Below, in pieces: positions 1-5,361 of a stretch of DNA of 17,523 nucleotides. The stretch is taken from positions 1 through 17,523 of the forward strand of contig JAKJBT010000033.1 in assembly GCA_022706865.1 (NCBI GenBank), in the 5' to 3' direction. Source of the DNA: Bacillota bacterium (GTDB lineage Bacteria; Bacillota_A; Clostridia; Lutisporales; Lutisporaceae). Position 1 is the stretch's first letter; every line of letters begins with the position of its first letter. The translations under genes and the position numbers were made by a program. Under the pieces are notes generated by a model that had not been told where the DNA came from, searched no databases, and was given only the letters and a program-made list of their open reading frames with translations.

Positions 1-96
1 TATGTATCCTGTTCACCTTTCAGGGTGCCGATAGCAAGACTTGCTGCAGCACATGCAACCATAAAGGATAAAATGGGCGAATACAGCCAGAAGTAA
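1..96 (+). CDS. C-terminal end of an unidentified protein (partial)
   Basis: The + strand frame starting at base 1 is open for 31 codons and stops with TAA at 94-96. The peptide ends in IARLAAAHATIKDKMGEYSQK split over its last third, which reads like the end of a soluble protein, and its codons (ATA, AGA, AGG, AAG) match the other genes here. A stem-loop (136-169) and a good terminator (193-227) follow, which fits a + strand gene ending at this point. The family cannot be named from so short a piece. The opposite strand from base 101 down to base 1 also has an open, hydrophobic frame, but no ribosome binding site precedes its ATG, so I prefer the + strand reading. Confidence 0.45.
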   Translation, partial: YVSCSPFRVPIARLAAAHATIKDKMGEYSQK

Positions 97-135
97 ATCA
101 TACAAGACAGATTAAACAGGGCTAAGTATTAAAAT

Positions 136-169
136 GGGTACTGTCACTTAATAATTAGTGGCAGTACCC
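136..169 (+). terminator. Stem-loop downstream of the partial gene
   Basis: Arms at 136-148 and 157-169 pair over 13 positions with one G-U pair, around an 8-nt loop. The sequence after it (CTCTTAATTG) is not a real T-tract, so termination efficiency is uncertain. It may act together with the stronger terminator that follows. Confidence 0.45.
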
Positions 170-192
170 TCTTAATTGTCGAGAATGAAAAC

Positions 193-227
193 CCGCATAT
201 CAAATTGGGATATGCGGATTTTTTATT
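193..227 (+). terminator. Rho-independent terminator
   Basis: Perfect 9-bp stem CCGCATATC / GATATGCGG (193-201 and 209-217) with a 7-nt loop, followed by ATTTTTTATT. It separates the upstream gene from the small-protein cluster. Confidence 0.8.
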
Positions 228-234
228 GATAATT

Positions 235-288
235 GTAACGAAGAAAAGTACAAGTCATATAATGCTATTGGAAGAAGACAAACCGGTT
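235..288 (+). promoter_or_regulatory. Repeated leader box, copy 1 (sigma-K-like promoter candidate)
   Basis: This is one of three near-identical leaders in front of the small-protein genes (others at 1270-1316 and 1680-1730). It contains AC at 238-239, a 16-nt spacer, then CATATAATG at 256-264. That agrees with the Bacillus sigma-K pattern AC-N16/17-CATA-N3-TA except for the final base. The conserved part continues past the likely start point as GGAAGA, GAC and AACCGG. The AACCGGTT at 281-288 is palindromic. The promoter reading is inferred from pattern and position only. Confidence 0.5.
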
Positions 289-325
289 CTGAATCTCTGT
301 GAATTTAATGAGGGGAGGTGAATTC

Positions 326-631
326 ATGGGATATGTAAAAATGCCGGAAATGCTTTCGCCGGAATTGGCAAAGGCTTTGGCAGGCAATGTAAAGGCGGTT
401 AAGGATGAATCAAGCCACACAGATGAAATGGCTGCTGCCCTGAAAGAGTTTTTTAAAGAAGAAAAGAATGAAAGAAAAAAGGAAAGCGGCGGATGTGCAC
501 CCAAACATAAAGTAAAAGACGATGTTGAATGCTGCTGCCCTAAAAAGGTTAAATTCATATTTGCTTTGAACAATGCAGTTGTAATCAACGTTAATGCAGC
601 CTGCGAAGAAGAAGAGCTCCAGCCAGAATAA
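326..631 (+). CDS. Small Cys-rich MPE/CCCP-motif protein, paralogue 1
   Basis: A 101-aa protein of unrecognised family. The ATG at 326 is set by GGGGAGGTG just upstream. The N-terminal module reads MGYVKMPEMLSPELAKALAG and is shared with the genes at 1353 and 726. A charged Lys/Glu-rich middle (about 30-55) follows. The core has GGC at 55-57, Cys69-71 in CCCP, the beta-rich stretch KKVKFIFALNNAVVINVNA, then Cys93 and a run of four Glu. The 22-residue step from the last Cys of CCC to the next Cys is the same in the paralogue at 1353. There is no signal peptide or membrane helix. Leader type, coat-gene neighbourhood and Cys content suggest a spore coat or exosporium component cross-linked by disulfides, but this is inference. 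It may be cotranscribed with the gene at 726. Confidence 0.8.
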   Translation: MGYVKMPEMLSPELAKALAGNVKAVKDESSHTDEMAAALKEFFKEEKNERKKESGGCAPKHKVKDDVECCCPKKVKFIFALNNAVVINVNAACEEEELQPE

Positions 632-646
632 TAATAATTATGAAAT

Positions 647-682
647 GCATAGGTACATAATCATAAATTATTGTACCTATGC
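647..682 (+). other. Perfect 11-bp stem-loop between two small genes
   Basis: GCATAGGTACA (647-657) pairs exactly with TGTACCTATGC (672-682) around a 14-nt AT-rich loop. No T-tract follows, so it looks less like a terminator than an attenuating or mRNA-stabilising hairpin. It sits 15 nt after the stop of the gene at 326. The gene at 726 has no leader box of its own and may depend on read-through past this hairpin. Confidence 0.5.
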
Positions 683-689
683 TTCACTA

Positions 690-730
690 TACATAGCAGA
701 ATCCAGTAAGGGAGGTGATGAAAATATGGA
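690..730 (+). repeat. Short leader repeat shared with the gene at 1768
   Basis: The stretch ending at the ATG of 726 contains CAGAATCCAG, AAG, a GAGG-type ribosome binding site and GATGAAAA before ATGGATCA. The leader of the gene at 1768 (about 1733-1775) has the same words in the same order with only a few substitutions. The similarity runs into the first codons of both genes. This points to duplication of a whole gene start, not convergence on a ribosome binding site. Confidence 0.6.
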
Positions 731-1226
731 TCAAGTTATTATGCCTGAATTGATAACACCGAAGTTTGCAGAGGTGATAGCTGAAAATCCTGAAGTGCTG
801 AAAGCGATTACCGATCCCCAGCCGGGAGAGAAGGTTGTTGTAGGGCAGAACTGCGGTATGGAATGCGGAGATAATACGACAATTGTCAAGCTTGTATTTT
901 GTAACGTGACCATTGGCATGGATAATGCATCGGATGATTGCAATAAAGGCCGCTACAGGGAAAAGGCGGAAGAGCATATTGAAGGCTGTCATATAAAGAT
1001 AGGCGACAGGGGCCATGAGAAAGGGCATGACGACTGGGAAGCCATTTCGGGCGGATATAAGCAAACATGGATTGAGATAGAAATACTTGAAGCAAGAAAA
1101 AACGAAATTGAAAAGATTATGAAACTGATACCCCGACAGATATTTAACAGAAAGCTGGTTGCCCGGTGTAGAAAAGAAATACATGAAATAGAGGAGCAAT
1201 TAGCTGCAAAAAGGATGGAACTGTGA
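726..1226 (+). CDS. Mosaic small protein: MPE module plus basic coiled-coil tail
   Basis: A 166-aa protein of unrecognised family. The start at 726 follows GGGAGGTG; upstream in-frame codons are ignored because they run through the hairpin. Residues 1-28 (MDQVIMPELI, then FAEVIAENPEVLKAI) match the N-terminal module of the genes at 326 and 1353. Residues 51-68 (TTIVKLVFCNVTIGMDNA) are the weaker counterpart of their beta-rich core. CCCP itself is missing, but Cys43, 47, 59, 72 and 88 are scattered nearby. A His/Asp/Gly-rich linker follows (about 88-112). Residues 113-166 form a basic helical module with IPR, FNRKLVARCRK and EEQLAAK, clearly homologous to the protein at 1768. It is therefore a natural fusion of the two module types in this cluster. 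Function is unknown; a scaffold linking the paralogues is conceivable. Confidence 0.8.
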   Translation: MDQVIMPELITPKFAEVIAENPEVLKAITDPQPGEKVVVGQNCGMECGDNTTIVKLVFCNVTIGMDNASDDCNKGRYREKAEEHIEGCHIKIGDRGHEKGHDDWEAISGGYKQTWIEIEILEARKNEIEKIMKLIPRQIFNRKLVARCRKEIHEIEEQLAAKRMEL

Positions 1227-1269
1227 TGAATAGCTTGGTTATGGTTTTTTTTGTACAATCAGTAGCAAT

Positions 1270-1316
1270 AAAGTGTACAAGTCATATAATGCTATTGGAA
1301 GATGACGAACCGGTTC
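1270..1316 (+). promoter_or_regulatory. Repeated leader box, copy 2
   Basis: This is the second copy of the conserved leader, with CATATAATG at 1283-1291 followed by CTATTGGAAGA, GAC and GAACCGGTTC (1307-1316, a perfect 10-bp palindrome). The upstream half differs from copies 1 and 3: the expected -35 AC is GC (1265-1266), so if this is a sigma-K-type promoter it may be weaker. Confidence 0.45.
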
Positions 1317-1352
1317 AAATTCTCCGCCCAGAAAATGAAAGGAGGTGACTTT

Positions 1353-1598
1353 ATGGAATATGTAAAGATGCCGGAATTACTATCAGTTGATGCAGCAAAA
1401 GTTATTGCCGGTAATATGGATGCTGTCAGAGAAATGATGAGCTTGAGAGAAAGTGACGGTGGATGTAATGGCAGCGATGATTGCTGCTGCCCAGAGAAAA
1501 TAAAATTTATTTTTGTTTTGAACAATGTGGTAATAATCAACATCAACGCAGTTTGTGAAGAAGAAGAAGATAAGAAACATGGTCATGGCAAATGCTAA
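1353..1598 (+). CDS. Small Cys-rich MPE/CCCP-motif protein, paralogue 2
   Basis: An 81-aa paralogue of the protein at 326. The start at 1353 follows AAAGGAGGTGAC. Its N-terminus (MEYVKMPELLSVDAAKVIAG) and core (Cys44-46 in CCCP, then EKIKFIFVLNNVVIININA, Cys68 and EEEE) align closely with the first paralogue. The Lys/Glu-rich linker is about 20 residues shorter, so the two ends are conserved and the middle is free to drift. The tail ends in KKHGHGKC with an extra terminal Cys81 and two His residues, suggesting disulfide or metal chemistry. It has its own leader box and a terminator directly after it, so it looks monocistronic. The function is not known; spore-coat association is inferred from context. 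Confidence 0.8.
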   Translation: MEYVKMPELLSVDAAKVIAGNMDAVREMMSLRESDGGCNGSDDCCCPEKIKFIFVLNNVVIININAVCEEEEDKKHGHGKC

Positions 1599-1615
1599 AT
1601 GAAAATTAGGATAAA

Positions 1616-1650
1616 AAAAGGATAAATGGCAAAGGTCATTTATCCTTTTA
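1616..1650 (+). terminator. Terminator after the gene at 1353
   Basis: A 13-bp perfect but AT-rich stem (1616-1628 and 1637-1649) with an 8-nt loop, ending in TTTTA. It isolates the gene at 1353 from the next leader box. Confidence 0.6.
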
Positions 1651-1679
1651 AAGATATAGGAAGTACAAAAGATAAACAG

Positions 1680-1730
1680 TAACGAAGAAAAGTACAAGTC
1701 ATATACTGTTACTGGAAGAGGACAAACCGG
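1680..1730 (+). promoter_or_regulatory. Repeated leader box, copy 3 (sigma-K-like promoter candidate)
   Basis: Nearly identical to copy 1 over about 50 nt. AC lies at 1682-1683, then a 16-nt spacer and CATATACTG at 1700-1708, followed by GGAAGA, GGACAAACCGG. The upstream half (AACGAAGAAAAGTACAAGTC) is identical to copy 1. Beyond it the sequence switches to the leader type of the gene at 726, so this leader is a composite. Confidence 0.5.
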
Positions 1731-1767
1731 ATACATAACAGAATCCAGCAAGTGAGGAGATGAAAAC

Positions 1768-2049
1768 ATGGATCATGAATTTGTTCAATTGAAGCAGGAG
1801 GTAGCAGTGCTTGAAGTAAAAGTAGAGGAATTTGGTAAAATACTTAAGCAGATACCCAGACTAGTGTGCAATAGAAAGCTGGTTGCCAAGTATAAGAAGA
1901 ATATGAATGAAGCAGAAGAGCATCTGGCTGCTAAGAAAAAGGAACTGGAATGTTTGTTCAAAGCAGAACTGAATGATGCTGCAGAGCAGTTTACTGCAAA
2001 GACGGAGGAACCGGAATGCGGGGATGATCTCATGGAGTTTTGGAAATAG
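1768..2049 (+). CDS. Small basic/acidic coiled-coil protein
   Basis: A 93-aa protein of unrecognised family, ATG at 1768 after GTGAGGAGATG. It lacks the MPE and CCCP modules. Residues 12-60 match the C-terminal module of the protein at 726 (IPR, CNRKLVAKYKK, EEHLAAKKKEL), with heptad-like spacing of Val, Leu and Ile that suggests a coiled coil. Residues 46-62 and 68-84 form an internal 17-residue tandem repeat (N-[ED]-A-x-E, AK, E, EC in register), each copy ending in Glu-Cys. Three Cys (34, 62, 84) could cross-link. It looks like a relative of the gene at 726 that kept only the helical half and then extended it. Spore-coat association is inferred only. Confidence 0.78.
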   Translation: MDHEFVQLKQEVAVLEVKVEEFGKILKQIPRLVCNRKLVAKYKKNMNEAEEHLAAKKKELECLFKAELNDAAEQFTAKTEEPECGDDLMEFWK

Positions 2050-2095
2050 TAACTAGTACACATACAGGTCGTCTCGTTTTCTTTTCACTTTTAAT

Positions 2096-2122
2096 GGCCG
2101 ATATCAAAGAAAGATATCGGCC
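2096..2122. terminator. Hairpin between convergent genes
   Basis: Perfect 10-bp GC-containing stem GGCCGATATC / GATATCGGCC (2096-2105 and 2113-2122) with loop AAAGAAA. It lies 46 nt after the stop of the gene at 1768 and 6 nt past the stop of the CotS gene. Neither side has a strong T-tract, but the position fits a bidirectional terminator. Confidence 0.6.
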
Positions 2123-2128
2123 TGTCAT

Positions 2129-3154
2129 CTATTTGTTCCATTGCAGCAAGGAATCCAAAATCGGGATCTTGCCCTGCTCCAACTTGCATATCTTTTCAAT
2201 TTTAGCCGGTTTGACAGCTTTATCGGACTGGTAAATATTCTTTACAAGACCAAAGAACCAATGGGGGAACAGCAGGTCAATATACAAGACATGTTTTTCG
2301 TTCTCATCCATAGGGTTTATCTGGGTATACCAATCTGTGACCTCGTTTATGAGTTCTATACTCCAACGGTTTCTGTCTTCAGCCTGTTTTCCTATTACTT
2401 TTCTTAAGTCCCTGGCAGGAAGGTCATAGGTCACACCATCCAGGTCAAGTACATATATTCCGTTGCCGGTCATAAGGGCATTACCCTTGCCGTAATCCTG
2501 ATGGCACAGTACTACGGAGTCGGAGCCCGGACCGGTCAGACTGTCATAGGATGATTTATTTATGAGCTCTATAGCTCTTCCTGCTATGGCAATCATGGAA
2601 TCAACGTATTTCAGGTAAGTTGAATGCTGGGGAGCCGAAGCATTGTTTGCGGCAACTGCTTTCCATTCTGCAAACTTGTTTTTCATTGAAGCATACTGCT
2701 CCGGTGACTTACCAAGCTTGGAAGAGGTTCTTGAATTTTCAACAGGGTTGTAGCCCTTTGAAAACATATGGAATTTGGCTAACCCTTTGACAGCCGGCTC
2801 CAGGTCTTTACTTGTGCCGAAGTTGAGATCTCTTCCGTTCAACCATTCATAAACAACAAACAGCTGGTCATTATAAATTGTTATTGGCTGATTGTTTATG
2901 TTAAGCATTATTCCGGGAACGTTTCCTCCTTTGTTTTTTATATAAATTTGAGCATTGACTGAGAAGAGAGCCTTATCATAGGTCTGCTTCAACCTCTTGA
3001 GGCAAACCGTTTCACTGTCAGTCCGGATTTTCCATATTGTCTTTATACCTCCGCTTTGGATTACTGTGACAGTTGATGGTGAGATGTCATAATTTTTCAA
3101 TACATCAAGTGCCAGGTTACCAAGGCTGTCTGGACCAATCATATTGTTTTCCAA
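2129..3154 (-). CDS. CotS-family spore coat protein (kinase fold)
   Basis: A 341-aa protein of the CotS/CotI/YutH family: spore inner-coat proteins with a small-molecule-kinase (APH-like) fold. Numbering is from the TTG at 3154. The N-lobe has a possible nucleotide-binding Lys53 in VCLKRLK. The hinge region reads FVVYEWLNGRDL. The catalytic loop HQDYGKGN carries H218, D220 and N225, and VLDLDG carries the metal-binding Asp237/239. The C-terminal helical tail contains LLFPHWFFGLVKN, typical of the family. Length matches B. subtilis CotS (about 350 aa). The TTG is preferred because AAGGAG lies 8 nt upstream; the in-frame GTG at 3163 would overlap that site. It is the last gene of a - strand group with the broken paralogue (24 nt away) and the amphi-Trp gene. 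Whether it phosphorylates a coat sugar or protein is unknown. Confidence 0.88.
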   Translation of the reverse strand: MENNMIGPDSLGNLALDVLKNYDISPSTVTVIQSGGIKTIWKIRTDSETVCLKRLKQTYDKALFSVNAQIYIKNKGGNVPGIMLNINNQPITIYNDQLFVVYEWLNGRDLNFGTSKDLEPAVKGLAKFHMFSKGYNPVENSRTSSKLGKSPEQYASMKNKFAEWKAVAANNASAPQHSTYLKYVDSMIAIAGRAIELINKSSYDSLTGPGSDSVVLCHQDYGKGNALMTGNGIYVLDLDGVTYDLPARDLRKVIGKQAEDRNRWSIELINEVTDWYTQINPMDENEKHVLYIDLLFPHWFFGLVKNIYQSDKAVKPAKIEKICKLEQGKIPILDSLLQWNK

Positions 3155-3177
3155 GCTGCTCACTCCTTACAATTGAG

Positions 3178-3640
3178 TCATTCGGGCAAAAGGGATTCAA
3201 AATCATCAAGCACCGGTATGATGGTCTTTTCAAAGGCAGACATTTCTCTTAGCCTTAGAAGGTATTTTTCGTATGACCATTCCTTATCCCGCTTGTAATA
3301 GTATTTATTCATTGCACCTATGAAAAGATGGGGGAACATAAGATCCAGTTTGACCACATGCCACTCCGACGGGGAAAGGGGATTCTCGGATTGGTAGTAG
3401 CCCAGCATTTTCCCGGTAAGATCGATATTCCAAGTTATCAGTTAAGTGCCTGACAGCTGACAGGATATACTTCAGTGTATCTTCCGAATTGGATATTTTC
3501 TTTAATATCTTATAGCCTTGAGGTGTCTGTACCCACCATACACCTTTTTTGTCCTTGTATGATTCGTTCCTGATACCCTCAACTTTAATGTCATAATTGC
3601 CTAGTACTTCATTAATAGGTTCCCGGTTGACAGCGGTCAA
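3178..3640 (-). pseudogene. CotS/CotI-family coat kinase gene broken by an internal deletion
   Basis: Two frames of one gene are visible. From the TTG at 3640 (alternative GTG 3649) the protein reads as the N-lobe of a CotS-type kinase: INEVLGNYDIKVEGI, then GVWWVQTPQGYKILKKI and TLKYILSAVRHLTDN. Near 3431-3445 the frame is lost. In another frame the family's C-terminal tail resumes: WNIDLTGKMLGYYQSENPL, LMFPHLFIGAMNKYY and PVLDDFESLLPE, with stop at 3178. The whole C-lobe core, with the HxDxxxxN loop and the metal-binding Asp, is absent: about 200 residues compared with the intact neighbour. The simplest reading is an internal out-of-frame deletion, since a sequencing slip cannot remove that much. 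The remnant N-terminal frame stays open to 3305, so a 111-residue truncated protein could still be made. Confidence 0.85.
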
Positions 3641-3665
3641 AGCAATCACTCCCTGAAAAGGTTGT

Positions 3666-3695
3666 AATCAGGGGAGGATAGATCCACCCCTGATT
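3666..3695 (-). terminator. Stem-loop after the amphi-Trp gene
   Basis: AATCAGGGG / CCCCTGATT (3666-3674 and 3687-3695) pair perfectly around a 12-nt loop. The right arm begins inside the stop codon of the amphi-Trp gene. The - strand sequence beyond it (ACAACCTTTTC) is only weakly T-rich, so partial termination or mRNA processing between this gene and the kinase genes is likely. Confidence 0.5.
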
Positions 3696-3904
3696 TATTC
3701 TTCTTCCTCATTTTCCCATGACATCTTGATGGTTAAGGACCCTGCTGAATCATATTTTATTTTGTATTCAAGGTCACGGTCAGCAGGGATGCGTACTGTC
3801 TGGCCTTCAACTGACAGTTTGCCGGCGAAGAGTTCCGGTATAACTCTTTTGATAAATTCGCTGAGTTCTGCTTTTGTTCCGACATAGTCTTCCTGATACT
3901 TCAT
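3695..3904 (-). CDS. Amphi-Trp domain-containing protein
   Basis: A 69-aa protein matching the amphi-Trp pattern: an N-terminal helix (AELSEFIKRVIPELFAGKL), then VEGQTVRIPADRDLEYKIKYD and the closing strand SLTIKMSW, with an acidic tail. The domain is known from small bacterial and archaeal proteins of undefined function and is named for an alternating, amphipathic strand pattern ending in Trp. The start at 3904 follows GAGGTG at good spacing. It heads the - strand group that includes the broken and intact CotS-type genes. A strong sigma-E-like -10 (CATACAGT) lies about 75 nt upstream, suggesting expression in the mother cell. A coat-related role is inferred from location only. Confidence 0.8.
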   Translation of the reverse strand: MKYQEDYVGTKAELSEFIKRVIPELFAGKLSVEGQTVRIPADRDLEYKIKYDSAGSLTIKMSWENEEEE

Positions 3905-3980
3905 AATAACACCTCCCTCTTAGTCTATTTATTCCTTTAAGGCTTGGCCCTCTCTCACTAAAATAATACTCAGATATAAC

Positions 3981-4012
3981 ACTGTATGTTACTCATTTTG
4001 CAACAATAATTC
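3981..4012 (-). promoter_or_regulatory. Sigma-E-like promoter candidate for the amphi-Trp/CotS group
   Basis: On the - strand, CATACAGT (3988-3981) is an exact match to the Bacillus sigma-E -10 consensus CATACAnT. GAATTATT (4012-4005) lies 16 nt upstream and partly resembles the -35 (kmATATT). The 5' untranslated region would be about 70 nt. The - strand gene order (coat genes) fits early mother-cell expression. This is inferred from pattern. Confidence 0.5.
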
Positions 4013-4094
4013 AACTTCTTACTAAGGTATATCTCAAATGCATCCCATTATTTAGCATAATCTGTGTCAAAAATAGAACTTCGTTATATTATGT

Positions 4095-4122
4095 ACTAGG
4101 ACAAGTCAGTTACCATAATGCT
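4095..4122 (+). promoter_or_regulatory. Sigma-K-like promoter candidate for the cotSA operon
   Basis: AC at 4095-4096, a 17-nt spacer and CATAATGCT at 4114-4122 resemble the same AC-N16/17-CATA pattern as the leader boxes, and ACAAGTCA (4101-4108) also recurs in those boxes. It lies about 80 nt before the TTG start of cotSA. The last part of the -10 is imperfect. Confidence 0.35.
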
Positions 4123-4201
4123 TGTTCATATTTTCCCGGATGCTATTGATAAATATGATTCTGTGAATAATTCCAAATTTGAGGGTTGGAGGTGTGAAAT
4201 A

Positions 4202-5344
4202 TTGAAAATTGCATTGATTTGTACTGAAAAGCTTCCTGTTCCCCCAGTTTTAGGCGGCGCAATTCAGCAATATATTGACGGCATTTTGCCTTATTTATCA
4301 AGATATCATGAAGTGACTGTCTTCTGTATAGCGAATCCCAGTTTGCCTGAGCAGGAGATAGTGGACGGAGTAAGCTATATAAGAGTCCCCGGCAGGAACA
4401 GGGAGGAATACCTTAATAATATAATGCCTCAGTTAAAAGATGAGTTTGATATAGTCCATGTATTCAACAGGCCTCTTTGGGTTCCTGTTTTAGGCAAGAG
4501 ACTGAAAAAAGCAAAATTCAGCCTCAGTATTCATAATGAAATGTTTCTTCCTGAAAAGATACCTGCTGAAACAGCTGTTGAATGCATAGAAATGGTAGAA
4601 TTTATCACCACCGTCAGCAAGTTCATTGCTGACGGTATCAGAAGATTGTATCCCATTGCGGATAGAAAATTGCATGTAGTTTACTCAGGGGTTGATGTTG
4701 ATAGGTTTGAACCCTGGTGGTCTGAAAAAGGAACTGATAATAGGGCCATATTAAGATCAAAGCTGGGCAGGGATAAAATAGTTCTTTACGTAAGCAGGCT
4801 CAGCCCAAAGAAGGGCTCGGATATAGTACTGAAAGCAATGGGAAAAGTTATGGAATACAGAAATGATGCAGCATTGGTTGTAGTCGGGAGTAAATGGTAC
4901 GGCAGTAATAAATCCGATGATTATGTACGGTCACTGAAGTCATTTTCCGAAAAGATGAAAGGGCCTGTGCTGTTCACCGGATTTGTTCCGCCGTCAGAAA
5001 TTGCCGATTTCTTCAGTTTAGGCGATATATTCCTATGCGCATCCCAATGGGAAGAGCCATTGTCAAGGGTCCATTATGAAGCAATGGCCGCAGGTTTACC
5101 TATTATAACAACCAACAGAGGAGGAAATGCCGAGGTAGTATCCCGGGAATACGGGAACGGCATAGAAATAGACGATTATAGTAATCCTGATGAATTTGCG
5201 GATGCAATAAACTATCTCCTTGACAATCCTGATGCAGCATTTGAAATCGGTAAAAAAGGGCGCAGCCTTGCAGTTCTGCGTTATAACTGGGAAAGAGTCG
5301 CCAATGATTTATTGCAGCTTTTTCAAAGGACTGAAAGACGTTGA
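4202..5344 (+). CDS. cotSA: CotSA-like spore coat glycosyltransferase (GT4, GT-B fold)
   Basis: A 380-aa retaining glycosyltransferase of family GT4, strongly resembling B. subtilis CotSA, a coat protein whose gene is next to cotS. From the TTG the N-terminus reads MKIALICTEKLPVPPVLGGA, matching my recollection of CotSA, and IHNEMF and YSGVDVDRF also occur. The donor-binding C-terminal domain has YVSRLSPKKGSD, VVGSKWYG and the EX7E motif (E285 to E293, in EPLSRVHYEAMAAG), followed by TTNRGGNAEVV. The TTG is chosen because GGAGGTG lies 7 nt upstream; an ATG 84 nt further up has no such site and would add an unrelated extension. There is no signal peptide. It heads a three-gene operon with nucleotide-sugar enzymes, which suggests that its donor is a uronic acid or derivative. 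Confidence 0.88.
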   Translation: MKIALICTEKLPVPPVLGGAIQQYIDGILPYLSRYHEVTVFCIANPSLPEQEIVDGVSYIRVPGRNREEYLNNIMPQLKDEFDIVHVFNRPLWVPVLGKRLKKAKFSLSIHNEMFLPEKIPAETAVECIEMVEFITTVSKFIADGIRRLYPIADRKLHVVYSGVDVDRFEPWWSEKGTDNRAILRSKLGRDKIVLYVSRLSPKKGSDIVLKAMGKVMEYRNDAALVVVGSKWYGSNKSDDYVRSLKSFSEKMKGPVLFTGFVPPSEIADFFSLGDIFLCASQWEEPLSRVHYEAMAAGLPIITTNRGGNAEVVSREYGNGIEIDDYSNPDEFADAINYLLDNPDAAFEIGKKGRSLAVLRYNWERVANDLLQLFQRTERR

Positions 5345-5361
5345 CAGGAAGGAGGATTACT

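Noticed and set aside
1..101. A - strand membrane-like reading running off the window edge
   Set aside because: It looks hydrophobic, but its only ATG (101) has no ribosome binding site, and terminators downstream support a + strand gene end instead.
687..1199. A 170-codon open frame on the - strand across the gene at 726
   Set aside because: No ribosome binding site or homology; the + strand genes there share modules with neighbours and have strong start signals.
1245..1252. T8 tract after the gene at 726 as a terminator
   Set aside because: I could not find a stable stem directly upstream, so I did not call it a terminator.
235..1730. Leader boxes as a CRISPR array or attachment sites
   Set aside because: There are only three copies, about 400-1000 nt apart, each at the same distance from a gene start; no spacers, no cas genes, no recombinase.
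3431..3445. Simple sequencing frameshift in the broken CotS-type gene
   Set aside because: About 200 residues of the expected core are missing, not one or two bases, so an indel error alone cannot explain it.
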